DNA of 64,000 bases from Prescottella soli. Lineage in GTDB: Bacteria; Actinomycetota; Actinomycetes; Mycobacteriales; Mycobacteriaceae. Where the stretch lies: NCBI RefSeq assembly GCF_040024445.1, contig NZ_CP157276.1:3782001-3846000 (forward strand), read 5' to 3'. Of the stretch, positions 25,174 through 34,112 are shown piece by piece. The notes beneath the pieces were generated by a model. It had not been told where the DNA came from and did no database searches. It saw only the letters and a list, made by a program, of their open reading frames with translations. Each line of letters begins with the position of its first letter. Position 1 is the stretch's first letter. A program made the translations under genes and the position numbers.

Positions 25174-26703
25174 GTGACGGCTTCGCGTTACCTGGAAACA
25201 GGTGCGGAGGCGGAGGACGAGGGTATATCCCCGCTTCGTCTGGTGAATGAAGCTTCTCTGCAACAGAATTCGCGCAGTCTCTGGCAGCACTGCTACGTGA
25301 GCCGACTGCGAATCGTCGATTCCGTCATCGTGGGTGTCGCGGTGGCGGCGGCGCAGGTCGCCCGGTTCGGCACGACGCCCGAGGCCGTCGCTGCCGGCAT
25401 CTCGGGGTTGAGTTACACCATGATGTCGGTCGCGCTGGCCGGCTTGTGGCTCGCGATGCTGGCGATTCACCGCACGCGTTCGACGCGTGTCATCGGCGCC
25501 GGTGCCGAGGAATACCGCCGCATCGTCTCCGCGACGTTCCAGTTGTTCGGGCTCATCGCGATTCTCAGCCTCCTCGTCCGCGCAGACATCGCGCGCGGAT
25601 ATCTCGCGATCGCCTTCCCGCTCGGACTCGCCGGGTTGCTCGGCGGTCGGTGGGTGATGCGCAAGGTCGTCACGAGTCGACGTGCGAAGGGCGACTGCCA
25701 CACTTCAGTACTCGTGGTGGGGAGCCGTCAGTCGGTGCTGACGATGACACGCAACTTCGAGCGGGACGCGGCGTCCGGCTATCGCGTGGTCGGTGTCTGC
25801 ATGCCGGGATATGGCTACCGCGAAGACGAGCACGTCGTGGTCGACGGACGCGAGATCCCCGTTCTCGGAAACGAGTACGACGTGATCGGTGCGCTCGGCG
25901 CCTGCGGCGCAGACACCGTGGTCGTGACCGCGACCGAGCACCTGGGGCACGACGGAATCCGCAGCCTTGTATGGGATCTCGAACCCCACAATGTCGATCT
26001 CGTTGTCGCACCCGGTGTCGTCGACGTCGCCGGCCCGCGTCTCGTGATGCGCCCCGTCGCCGGATTCCCCCTGATCCACGTGGAGAAGCCGCGCTACCAC
26101 GGCGCGAAGCGCTTCGGGAAGACCGCCTTCGACACGTGCTTCGCGCTCGCGGCCCTCGTCGCGGTGGCGCCGGTGATGCTCGTGGCTGCGATTGCCGTCA
26201 AGACGACCAGCAAGGGCCCGATCCTCTACAAGTCGGAGCGAATCGGCATCAACGGCAGGCCGTTCCCGATGCTGAAGTTCCGCACCATGGTCGACGGTGC
26301 CGACAAGCAGGTCTCCGCTCTGCTCGGCCAGAACGAAGGCGCCGGCGTCCTGTTCAAGATGAAGGACGATCCCCGCATCACCCCGGTCGGAAAGTTCCTG
26401 CGCAAGTACAGCCTCGACGAGTTGCCGCAGTTCGTGAACGTCCTGCGCCGCGAAATGAGCGTGGTCGGACCGCGCCCGCCGCTGCGTCGCGAGGTGGAGG
26501 CGTACGACGGCACCGTCCGGCGCCGCATGCTCGTCAAGCCGGGCCTCACCGGGCTCTGGCAGGTCAGCGGCCGCAGCGACCTTTCGTGGGATGAGACTGT
26601 GCGACTCGATCTTTCATATGTCGAGAACTGGTCGATGATGCAGGACATCCTCATCGTCGGCAAGACCGTCCGCGCCGTCACCGCCGGCAGCGGAGCGTAC
26701 TGA
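25174..26703 (+). CDS. Polyprenyl-phosphate sugar-1-phosphate transferase
   Basis: Initiating phosphoglycosyltransferase (509 aa) of the WbaP/WcaJ type, which loads the first sugar-phosphate on undecaprenyl/decaprenyl phosphate at the inner membrane. About four N-terminal helices come first, then a CoA_binding_3-type Rossmann region (SVLVVGSRQSVLTM near residue 185), a fifth helix, and the C-terminal transferase domain with KFRTMV, PRITPVGKFLRKYSLDELPQ and MSVVGPRPPL. GGAGGTG precedes GTG 25174, which I prefer over ATG 25153. First gene of the plus-strand polysaccharide operon. Confidence 0.92.
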   Translation: MTASRYLETGAEAEDEGISPLRLVNEASLQQNSRSLWQHCYVSRLRIVDSVIVGVAVAAAQVARFGTTPEAVAAGISGLSYTMMSVALAGLWLAMLAIHRTRSTRVIGAGAEEYRRIVSATFQLFGLIAILSLLVRADIARGYLAIAFPLGLAGLLGGRWVMRKVVTSRRAKGDCHTSVLVVGSRQSVLTMTRNFERDAASGYRVVGVCMPGYGYREDEHVVVDGREIPVLGNEYDVIGALGACGADTVVVTATEHLGHDGIRSLVWDLEPHNVDLVVAPGVVDVAGPRLVMRPVAGFPLIHVEKPRYHGAKRFGKTAFDTCFALAALVAVAPVMLVAAIAVKTTSKGPILYKSERIGINGRPFPMLKFRTMVDGADKQVSALLGQNEGAGVLFKMKDDPRITPVGKFLRKYSLDELPQFVNVLRREMSVVGPRPPLRREVEAYDGTVRRRMLVKPGLTGLWQVSGRSDLSWDETVRLDLSYVENWSMMQDILIVGKTVRAVTAGSGAY

Positions 26704-26811
26704 CCGTCGCACACCGCGACGTCGACCACCTGATCCATACGACGCATGACAACCTGCACCCGTCGGTGCGGGAGTTCGTCGACCCCGAGTTTCGAAGATG
26801 AGGCAGATCAA

Positions 26812-28137
26812 ATGAGTTCATCCGTTGCGGTATTCGGTACCGGATACCTGGGCGCGACACACGCCGCGTGCATGGCGGAGCTCGGCCACCAGGTTCTCGG
26901 CGTGGACGTCGACGAGTCGAAGCTCGCCAAGCTCGCGGCCGGTGAGGTTCCGTTCTACGAACCCGGCCTCGACGAGGTTCTCCAGCGCAACATCGCCGCG
27001 GGCCGGCTCCGCTTCACGTCGTCCTACGAGGAGGCCGCGGAGTTCGCGGACATCCATTTCATCGGCGTCGGCACGCCCCAGAAGAAGGGCGAGTTCGCCG
27101 CGGACCTGACGTACGTCGACGCGGTGATCGACCGGCTCGCACCGCTTCTCACGCGGCCGGCCGTGATCTTCGGCAAGTCGACCGTTCCGGTGGGTACCGC
27201 CGAGCGGCTGGGGGCGCGGGCGAGGGCACTCGCACCCGCAGGTGACGACGTCGAGGTCGCCTGGAACCCGGAGTTCCTGAGGGAGGGCTTCGCCGTCCAG
27301 GACACTTTGCACCCGGATCGGCTCGTGCTCGGCGTGGATCGCGATCGGCCCGGGCGTGCCGAGGAGGTGGCCCGGGAGGTCTACGCGCGCCTCCTGGAAG
27401 AGGAGATCCCCTTCCTGGTCACCGATCTCGCAACCGCGGAGCTCGTGAAGACCTCTGCGAATGCCTTTCTGGCCACGAAGATCTCGTTCATCAACGCGAT
27501 GGCCGAGGTCTGTGAGGCGGCGGGTGCCGATGTCACCACGCTCGCGGACGCCATCGGTCACGACGCCCGGATCGGTCGCCGGTTCCTGAACGCGGGTGTG
27601 GGATTCGGGGGCGGCTGCCTACCGAAGGACATCCGTGCCTTCATGGCCCGGGCCGGTGAACTCGGTGCGGATCAGGCGCTGACTTTCCTGCGCGAGGTGG
27701 ACGCAATCAACATGCGCCGCCGCACCCGCATGGTCGAGATGGCTCGCGAAGCCTGTGGGGGAACGCTTCTCGGTACCCGGGTCGCGGTCCTCGGTGCCGC
27801 CTTCAAGCCCGAATCGGACGACGTGCGTGACTCGCCGGCCCTCAACGTCGCCGGGCAGATCCAGCTCCAGGGCGCGACCGTCACTGTGTACGACCCCAAG
27901 GCGATGGACAACTCCCGTCGGCTCTTCCCGACCCTCGGATACGCGACCAGCGTGGCCGAGGCGGTCGAAGGGGCAGACGTCGTGCTCGTCCTCACGGAGT
28001 GGAAGGAGTTCCGTGAGATGCGGCCGGCCAGGTTGGCTGCACGGGTGCGCCAGCAGAGCATCATCGACGGCCGAAACTGCTTGCGGCCGGACGAGTGGCG
28101 CGACGCCGGGTGGGCCTACCGGGGTATGGGCCGATGA
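26812..28137 (+). CDS. UDP-glucose 6-dehydrogenase
   Basis: NAD-dependent enzyme (441 aa) that oxidises UDP-glucose to UDP-glucuronate, an acidic sugar donor. Residues: NAD motif VFGTGYLGATHA at the N terminus, GTPQKKGEFAADLTYVD near 85, GKSTVPVGT near 120, WNPEFLREG, and GFGGGCLPKDI with the catalytic Cys. The C-terminal part has LGAAFKPESDDVRDSP. ATG 26812 follows a weak site. It is ugd/udgA in other species. Here it supplies glucuronate for the polymer, 108 bp after the initiating transferase. Confidence 0.95.
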   Translation: MSSSVAVFGTGYLGATHAACMAELGHQVLGVDVDESKLAKLAAGEVPFYEPGLDEVLQRNIAAGRLRFTSSYEEAAEFADIHFIGVGTPQKKGEFAADLTYVDAVIDRLAPLLTRPAVIFGKSTVPVGTAERLGARARALAPAGDDVEVAWNPEFLREGFAVQDTLHPDRLVLGVDRDRPGRAEEVAREVYARLLEEEIPFLVTDLATAELVKTSANAFLATKISFINAMAEVCEAAGADVTTLADAIGHDARIGRRFLNAGVGFGGGCLPKDIRAFMARAGELGADQALTFLREVDAINMRRRTRMVEMAREACGGTLLGTRVAVLGAAFKPESDDVRDSPALNVAGQIQLQGATVTVYDPKAMDNSRRLFPTLGYATSVAEAVEGADVVLVLTEWKEFREMRPARLAARVRQQSIIDGRNCLRPDEWRDAGWAYRGMGR

Positions 28138-28180
28138 GGGCTGCAATGTGCCGTGAGATGCCGATGGTAGGTGCCACGTG

Positions 28181-29194
28181 ATGAGCCGAGAACCCTCCTT
28201 TCACGACCTCGCTCCCTCCGGAGCGCGGGTGTTGTGGGTTGCGTCTTCCGGCGGGCACCTCACCGAGCTCACGAGAATCGCGCGCACAACGTCAGCTGAC
28301 GAGCAGTCCGATTGGGTCACCTTCGACACTCCTCAGACCCGTGGCGCACTGCAGGGCCAGAGGTGTCACTTCGTCGACTACATCGCGCCGCGAGACCTCA
28401 GAAGAGCCGTCAAGGCGTCGTCCTGGGCGATTCGGCATCTTCGCCGCGAGAAGTATGACGTTTGTATCAGTACTGGTGCTGCCCTCGCCGTTTCGGTTCT
28501 TCCTGTAGCGGCCGCATATGGCTGCAACGCGATCTACGTCGAGAGCATCTCGAGGGTCGACGGGCCTTCGTTGACCGGGCGGATACTGAGGGCGACTCCT
28601 CGTGTGCGGACCTACACGCAGCATGCTGCCTGGTCCTCGTCCTCCTGGAAGTGGTCCGGCTCGATCCTCGACGGTTGGGTTGCAGAGCCGCGGGCGCGGG
28701 CGAAGCGCTCTCGAAGAGTGTTCGTCACCCTCGGCACGATTCAGCCGTACAGATTCGATCGCATCGTCGACGCCGTGCTCTCGGTGATCGAGCCGGGCGA
28801 CGAGGTGGTGTGGCAGCTGGGGAGCACGGTCAGAGCCGATCTTCCCGGAAAGGTCCTCCGCGAGGTCTCTCAGGACGAATTCCGGAGACTTGCCGCCGAA
28901 TCGGACGTAACAGTTACACATGCTGGTGTCGGGAGCATTCTCGAGCTGCTCGATCTCGGACTCGTGCCAGTTCTTGCTGTGCGCAGCAGCGGATTCGACG
29001 AACACGTAGACGACCACCAACGGCAGATCGCAGACGAAATGGTCAGGCGGGGGTTGGCGTTCGAGCTCGATTTGGAGGCTCCCTCCGGGGAGACCTTCGA
29101 GCGAGCCTGCTCCTTCGAGGCACTCGCCGTCGGCGCCAACGATCATCGTCGTTCCGGTACATCGGCCGGCCACAACACCTTCCGTGGAGAATGA
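28181..29194 (+). CDS. Fused Alg14/Alg13-like glycosyltransferase
   Basis: GT-B enzyme (337 aa) combining both halves of the PssD/PssE (EpsE/EpsF, Alg14/Alg13) type. The N half starts with the glycine loop VLWVASSGGHLTEL. The C half begins near residue 180 with VFVTLGTIQPYRFDRI and ends with the nucleotide-sugar site VTHAGVGSILELLDLG. In related systems this pair adds the second sugar (often glucuronate or galactose) to the lipid-linked primer, which fits its place after UDP-glucose dehydrogenase. A GTG directly before the ATG is an equal start candidate. Confidence 0.85.
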   Translation: MSREPSFHDLAPSGARVLWVASSGGHLTELTRIARTTSADEQSDWVTFDTPQTRGALQGQRCHFVDYIAPRDLRRAVKASSWAIRHLRREKYDVCISTGAALAVSVLPVAAAYGCNAIYVESISRVDGPSLTGRILRATPRVRTYTQHAAWSSSSWKWSGSILDGWVAEPRARAKRSRRVFVTLGTIQPYRFDRIVDAVLSVIEPGDEVVWQLGSTVRADLPGKVLREVSQDEFRRLAAESDVTVTHAGVGSILELLDLGLVPVLAVRSSGFDEHVDDHQRQIADEMVRRGLAFELDLEAPSGETFERACSFEALAVGANDHRRSGTSAGHNTFRGE

Positions 29195-29201
29195 GATCGA
29201 G

Positions 29202-30242
29202 ATGACATCAGTTGAAGAGCGGCCTCGCATCACTGTGTTGCACTCGCTGGGAAAGCCCGACGGAACGACCCGATACGTCGATCACATGATCGACAGCGCT
29301 CCCGAGAGTCTGCAGGTAGAAACGCTGTCGTGGAAGCGTGCGCTCACCGGTCGGTACGACGTCTTCCATATCCACTGGCCGGAGAACCTCATTCGCGGAA
29401 AGAATCGCGTGTCCGGAGCTGTCAAGAAGACAATGTTCGTGACATTGCTCGGTAGGCTCCGCCTGAGTCGGCGACCCATTGTGCGGACCGTCCACAATGT
29501 CGCACCCCACGAGGAGGGAAGTGTCGTCGAGCGGTCCCTGCTGAAGCTGTGTGACCGGGCGACCACCCACTTCATCCGACTCAATGTGACGACGGAGCTG
29601 CCGGAAGGCAAGGACAGCAGCACGATTCTCCACGGACACTACCGGGATCGCCCGGAGTACCAGTGCTCGATCGAATCTGATCCGACTCGGCTCCTTTATT
29701 TCGGGTTGATCCGCCCCTACAAGGGAATAGAGGATCTGCTGCCGGCATTCTCGGCTCTCCGGTCCGAAACGTTGACGCTGCGAATCGTCGGGAAGCCTCA
29801 GGATGAGAAGCTTGCCGCAGACATTCTCGCCGCATGCGATCAATCCGCGTCTGTGACATGCAAATTGGCGTTCGTTCCCGACGCGGAACTCGCTGCAGAG
29901 ATCGCTAGTGCTTCGTTGGTCGTGCTTCCCTATCGAGAGATGCACAACTCGGGCGCGGCGATTCTCGCGTTGTCCATGGACCGCCCTGTGCTGGTTCCTG
30001 CCACCCAGGCGAATCGCGCGCTTCAGGAAGAAGTCGGGGAAGACTGGGTTCATCTTTACGAAGGGTCGGCCATCACTGCCGAGGCAATATCCGATGCCGT
30101 CGACCGTGCCGCAAGTCGTGTGCGGACGGCACGCCCGGATCTCTCTGAGCGGGACTGGGATCGGATCGGTGAACGCCACTATCAGTTGTACGCTTCTTTG
30201 CTCGCTACAGCGGCGCCCTCTCGCACCCGTGAGACGGCTTGA
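29202..30242 (+). CDS. Glycosyltransferase, GT-B fold
   Basis: A 346-aa cytoplasmic or membrane-associated GT-B glycosyltransferase. ITVLHSLGKPDGTTRYVDHM opens the N domain; DVFHIHWPENLIRG is typical of family 4-like enzymes acting in exopolysaccharide assembly. The donor-binding half has LLYFGLIRPYKGIEDLLPAF and a late LPYREMHNSGAAILAL with the usual small-residue loop in place of the EX7E motif. The start is seven bases past the previous stop, so translation is probably coupled. Donor and linkage unknown. Confidence 0.85.
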   Translation: MTSVEERPRITVLHSLGKPDGTTRYVDHMIDSAPESLQVETLSWKRALTGRYDVFHIHWPENLIRGKNRVSGAVKKTMFVTLLGRLRLSRRPIVRTVHNVAPHEEGSVVERSLLKLCDRATTHFIRLNVTTELPEGKDSSTILHGHYRDRPEYQCSIESDPTRLLYFGLIRPYKGIEDLLPAFSALRSETLTLRIVGKPQDEKLAADILAACDQSASVTCKLAFVPDAELAAEIASASLVVLPYREMHNSGAAILALSMDRPVLVPATQANRALQEEVGEDWVHLYEGSAITAEAISDAVDRAASRVRTARPDLSERDWDRIGERHYQLYASLLATAAPSRTRETA

Positions 30243-31735
30243 CCGTGTCTGTCCAAGCAACATCCGAGTCGGCCACCCCGCTCGGGGCACTCGCGGCACG
30301 AGGCGCCGCGGTGACGATGGTCGGTCAGGTTGCCAAGTTCGGGATCCAGTTCGGCGGAATTGCGATTCTGGCGCGACTCCTGGATCCCGAGTCCTTCGGC
30401 CTGGTCGCGATGGTCACAGCTGTCGTCGGTGTCGGTGAGGTTCTCCGCGACTTCGGTTTGTCGTCGGCGGCGGTTCAGGCGAAGTCGCTGACGAACGGAC
30501 AGCGGAGCAACCTCTTCTGGATCAACACCTCGATCGGGGCCTTCCTGGCAGTCGTGGTGCTGTGTTGTGCTCCGCTGATCTCCTCGTTGTACGACGAGCC
30601 ACGCGTAGGTGAGGTCGCGAGACTGCTGGCCGTGACGTTCTTGATCAATGGCCTTTCCACCCAGTTCCGTGCCCATCTGACGCGGCAGATGAAGTTCGGC
30701 AAGCTCGCTATCGCAGACGTGGCGGCGCAGTCTGGCGGACTGCTCGTCGGTATTACGCTTGCTGTAGCAGGCTTCGGATATTGGGCGATCGTTTGGCAGC
30801 AGATTTCGCAGTCGCTTCTCACGTTGTTGTTGACGGTGGTCTTCTGCCGGTGGTTGCCCGGGTTGCCGACTCGGGCGGCGGACATGCGCGTGCTCCTTTC
30901 GTTCGGGTGGAACCTGATGGGGACACAGCTGTTGCAGTACCTGAGCAAGAACATCGACTCCGTCCTCGTCGGTAACAGGTTCGGCGCCGCGTCACTCGGG
31001 TACTACAACCGCGCGACTCAAGTGGTGAACGGCCCCCTGAACCAACTCAATGTTCCCGCCACCACCGTTGCGATCCCAGTTCTATCGAGGCTTCAAGACG
31101 ACAGGCCCCGATACGACAGGTTCATTCTTCGCGGCCAGACCGCGCTCATGACCGTGGTGGTAGCCGGCTTCTTGTTCCTGGCCAGTCAGGCGGAGCCGTT
31201 CGTGGAGGTTCTGCTCGGCGCCGGGTGGACGCAGTCAGCCGACCTCTTTCGGCTAATCGCTATCGGCGCAGCGTTTCAGGGGGCAGGCTACGCGACATAC
31301 TGGGTGTTCCTTTCGAAAGGCCTGACCCGGTCAATGCTGCGGTACGCGATCGTCGCACGCGTGCTGTCCATTTCGCTGTTGGTCGTCGGGTCCTTCTTCG
31401 GTGTGCTCGGCGTTGCGGCGGGGTTCGCACTGGGCGTGGCGTTGACGTGGCCTCTGGGACTCGCCTGGATCTCCAGGATCTCGAATGCGCCTGTGAAGCT
31501 CATGTTCGTCAACGGCGCGAGAACGCTGCTCGTCTACGCGGTCTCCGCGCTGTGTGGGTTCCTCGTGACCGACCGTATGGGCGGTACAGCACTGCTCCAT
31601 ATCGGACTCGGCGCGTTGACCATGGTTCTGTGTGCCGGAATCCTGGCGGCGACCGTCCCGAGCTACCGTGCGGATCTCCGGTCACTGGGAGGCATTGTGG
31701 CGCTCGTTCGTTCGAGAAGGCAGAGCCCCGCGTGA
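30239..31735 (+). CDS. Wzx-type polysaccharide flippase
   Basis: MOP-superfamily (polysaccharide transporter) membrane protein of 498 aa with about 14 hydrophobic helices. It starts AARGAAVTMVGQVAKFGIQF and has the typical LARLLDPESFGLVAMVTAVV near residue 45 and the GAASLGYYNRATQVVNGPLN loop near 250. It flips lipid-linked repeat units across the membrane. The TTG at 30239 overlaps the previous stop; a GTG two codons in is equally plausible. Works with the Wzy at 34113. Confidence 0.92.
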   Translation: MTVSVQATSESATPLGALAARGAAVTMVGQVAKFGIQFGGIAILARLLDPESFGLVAMVTAVVGVGEVLRDFGLSSAAVQAKSLTNGQRSNLFWINTSIGAFLAVVVLCCAPLISSLYDEPRVGEVARLLAVTFLINGLSTQFRAHLTRQMKFGKLAIADVAAQSGGLLVGITLAVAGFGYWAIVWQQISQSLLTLLLTVVFCRWLPGLPTRAADMRVLLSFGWNLMGTQLLQYLSKNIDSVLVGNRFGAASLGYYNRATQVVNGPLNQLNVPATTVAIPVLSRLQDDRPRYDRFILRGQTALMTVVVAGFLFLASQAEPFVEVLLGAGWTQSADLFRLIAIGAAFQGAGYATYWVFLSKGLTRSMLRYAIVARVLSISLLVVGSFFGVLGVAAGFALGVALTWPLGLAWISRISNAPVKLMFVNGARTLLVYAVSALCGFLVTDRMGGTALLHIGLGALTMVLCAGILAATVPSYRADLRSLGGIVALVRSRRQSPA

Positions 31736-31788
31736 ACTATGTCATCCGGATCCTGGTCTCGAACCGTACGAGAGGTGTGCTGAAGTGA
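31732..31788 (+). CDS. 18-codon coupling mini-ORF
   Basis: A frame GTG...TGA encoding MNYVIRILVSNRTRGVLK. Its GTG overlaps the wzx stop (GTGA), and its stop overlaps the GTG start of the next gene (GTGA again). Both junctions use the same four-base overlap, as expected for translational coupling, so ribosomes could pass from wzx to the pyruvyltransferase through it. Whether a stable peptide is made is unknown. Confidence 0.4.
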   Translation: MNYVIRILVSNRTRGVLK

Positions 31789-32825
31789 TCTTCTATTGGT
31801 GTGCAGGCCAGGACGACAACATCGGTGATGTCATCCTCCGTCGGCGGATGCTGCGAGCGGTCCAGGACACGGGGCGTGCCTGCCATGTCTACGTCGGTCG
31901 GGCGACGCCCGGATTCGTCGAAGGGCTTTCGCTCCGACGTGACGATGTCGTCTACAGGAACTTCATCCAGTTCGTGATGGTTGCGCTGCTCGCGAGTCTG
32001 CGCAGGGAATGGCTCTTCGCGTTCAATCCCGGTGAGATCCGTTGTACTAGGCGACAGGGGATCATGCATGCCATCCTGATCCCGATGATGCTGGTTTCCC
32101 ATCTGCGGGGTAGGCGTTGCGTCCGCCTGGGTGTAGGCGTCCACGAGTACGAATCGATGTGGAAGTTCCCGATCCTCGTCACGGTGTGGCTCTCCAAGGA
32201 AAATGTCTGGCGCGACAGCGAATCGCGCGATCGGTTCGGCATGGGCACGGTGGCGCCGGACTGGGCCTTCGACGAGGGCTCGGAGTTGAGCGAGTCCGCG
32301 GACCTTCCACGGCGCTGGCTGGCGATGTCGCTTCGATCCGACAGCCCGGAGCCGAGTGACGAGTGGTTCGCCGCGATGGAGCAGATTAGCGAGGCGAAGG
32401 GCTTGGAGCCGATTGTGGTGGTCCAGGTTCGACGAGACTCGCTCAGGGCCCGCGCCATTTCAGAACGGTTGCAGTGCAGTGTTGTCGACTGGACCGGCGA
32501 ATCACATCACGCGCAGGAACAGCGGCTGCGAAACGTGTATCGCGAGTCTGAGGCGGTGGTCAGCGACCGACTGCATGTCCTGATCATGGCGCTCACCGAA
32601 GGCGCGATACCGCTCGGTCTTATGGAGCACGAGGACAGCAAGATCGGGCGTCACTTCCGCGCAGCGGGATTCGAGACCGTTAGCTGGGACGTCTCCGATT
32701 GGACTTCCGCGGAGATTACGCAACAAGGCATGAGAATCCTCGACGATCGGCGAAGCGTGGAAGCAGCGAGCCGATTCGCACGAGACCGAGTTGACGCGAT
32801 GGACATGATTGTGGGTGTGAAATGA
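31785..32825 (+). CDS. Polysaccharide pyruvyltransferase-family protein (1)
   Basis: A 346-aa protein of the polysaccharide pyruvyltransferase family (PF04230), which transfers pyruvate from PEP to sugars as ketals. The N terminus IFYWCAGQDDNIGDVILRRRML has the family's (D/N)xGD motif. The C half carries SEAVVSDRLHVLIMAL, equivalent to the conserved S-x-R-(L/M)-H motif. GAGAGG lies upstream of GTG 31785. It would make the polymer more acidic. An unspecified glycosyltransferase role cannot be excluded for divergent members. Confidence 0.75.
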   Translation: MIFYWCAGQDDNIGDVILRRRMLRAVQDTGRACHVYVGRATPGFVEGLSLRRDDVVYRNFIQFVMVALLASLRREWLFAFNPGEIRCTRRQGIMHAILIPMMLVSHLRGRRCVRLGVGVHEYESMWKFPILVTVWLSKENVWRDSESRDRFGMGTVAPDWAFDEGSELSESADLPRRWLAMSLRSDSPEPSDEWFAAMEQISEAKGLEPIVVVQVRRDSLRARAISERLQCSVVDWTGESHHAQEQRLRNVYRESEAVVSDRLHVLIMALTEGAIPLGLMEHEDSKIGRHFRAAGFETVSWDVSDWTSAEITQQGMRILDDRRSVEAASRFARDRVDAMDMIVGVK

Positions 32826-34048
32826 ACGAAGCGGTGGCATGCAGAGCTCGGACAGATTCGGCGTCGGATGACGTGCCGGCGAACCAGCGGGTGGACTATC
32901 TGGTGGGTGGGTTCCGTATCTCTCTCGACAGCTCCACAGATACGCCCGGTCCGCGCACACACATTGTGAATTTCCTTCGCGGCCTGGATCAGAACGGGGT
33001 GCAGTCGAAGCTCTTCCTGGCATCGTCCTTCCCCTTCATGGGACGGTTCGCCTCGATCAAGCAGACCGACTACGTGGACATCAGCAATGCGCGAGTCTGG
33101 CTCGCGGACGTCGTTCGCCTTGTCGCCGCACTGTGGTGCGGGTTGAACGTCTTCGTACGATCGGTGGCGTCCCCGAAACCGGCGATGATCTACGAGCGAC
33201 TGGCCGTTCTGCAGTCTATGTCGAGCTTTCATTTCTGGAAGAACCGTGCATTCCGTGTCGTGGAGGCGAATGGAATCCTCTCGCGTGAGACTGCGCGCGA
33301 CCGCAATGTCCTGAAGTCCGAGCGCTTGGCTGCGTACCTCGAGCGCAGGGTGCTTCGCCGAGCCGACCTGGTGGTCGCCGTCAGTGCCCCGCTGAAGGAC
33401 GAACTCGTAGCGTTCGCCTCGCTCGATCCGGACAAGATCATGGTCGTTCCGAACGGTGTACCCGATCAGCTTCTTCGCTACGAGCGGAAACCCCATACGG
33501 TTCGGGTGGCCGGCTTCGTCGGGTCAGTCGTGAAATGGCACGGCCTCGATCGGATCATCGAGGAGGTCGCCGAGGTTTCACGGAAGAGTGATGTCGCGCT
33601 TGCCTTCGAGGTCATCGGCGACGGAGCCGAGCTCGCTTCGTTGCGCGCGCTGGTCGACGAGCAGGGCCTGACAGATGTTGTGCGCCTGCGGGGGCGGATG
33701 GCGCAGGAGGACGCCTTCGAGCTCATGGCCGGATGGGATATCGGGATCGCGAGCCATCAGAAGTCGTCGAGCGATTCGATGTACCACAGCCCGTTGAAGC
33801 TGTACGAGTACGCTGCGCTCGGACTCAGCATTCTGTGCACGGACTCGAATGATGCGCGCGCGCTCGCGTCCTCCGGGGCAGACGTCCGGATGTTCGAAGA
33901 CGCGACGCAATTCTCGGAACAACTGCAGGCGATGCTCGTGGAGCCTCCGCGCTCCGGAGAAGAGATCGAGGCCAGTCGATCTGCGGTGCTGGCCGCGCAC
34001 TCCTGGCGCAGTAGGGCGGCAGGAGTCCTCCGCCGAGCGGGCATGTGA
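32822..34048 (+). CDS. Glycosyltransferase family 4
   Basis: GT-B retaining glycosyltransferase (408 aa). The donor domain begins near residue 225 (VAGFVGSVVKWHGLDRIIEE). The EX7E-type region is SPLKLYEYAALGLSIL. The acceptor half includes FRVVEANGILSRETA and RADLVVAVSAPLKDEL, common in GT4. It overlaps the pyruvyltransferase stop by ATGA. The adenine/uridine donor and linkage are unknown. Probably adds one of the last sugars of the repeat unit. Confidence 0.87.
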   Translation: MNEAVACRARTDSASDDVPANQRVDYLVGGFRISLDSSTDTPGPRTHIVNFLRGLDQNGVQSKLFLASSFPFMGRFASIKQTDYVDISNARVWLADVVRLVAALWCGLNVFVRSVASPKPAMIYERLAVLQSMSSFHFWKNRAFRVVEANGILSRETARDRNVLKSERLAAYLERRVLRRADLVVAVSAPLKDELVAFASLDPDKIMVVPNGVPDQLLRYERKPHTVRVAGFVGSVVKWHGLDRIIEEVAEVSRKSDVALAFEVIGDGAELASLRALVDEQGLTDVVRLRGRMAQEDAFELMAGWDIGIASHQKSSSDSMYHSPLKLYEYAALGLSILCTDSNDARALASSGADVRMFEDATQFSEQLQAMLVEPPRSGEEIEASRSAVLAAHSWRSRAAGVLRRAGM

Positions 34049-34112
34049 GCACAGGTCGAGGGGGCTGTCCAAGTTGACTGTCAGTGCGCCGCCGCGGGTC
34101 GAAGAGGCCGAG

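Noticed and set aside
24535-25701. A 388-codon minus-strand frame across the polysaccharide leader and the sugar-transferase gene.
   Set aside because: It overlaps the well-supported sugar transferase in antisense, has no ribosome site, and resembles no protein.
33849-34112. A longer Wzy starting at 33849.
   Set aside because: It would overlap the preceding glycosyltransferase gene by 200 bases with Arg/Ser-rich, non-membrane sequence; ATG 34113 precedes the first helix.
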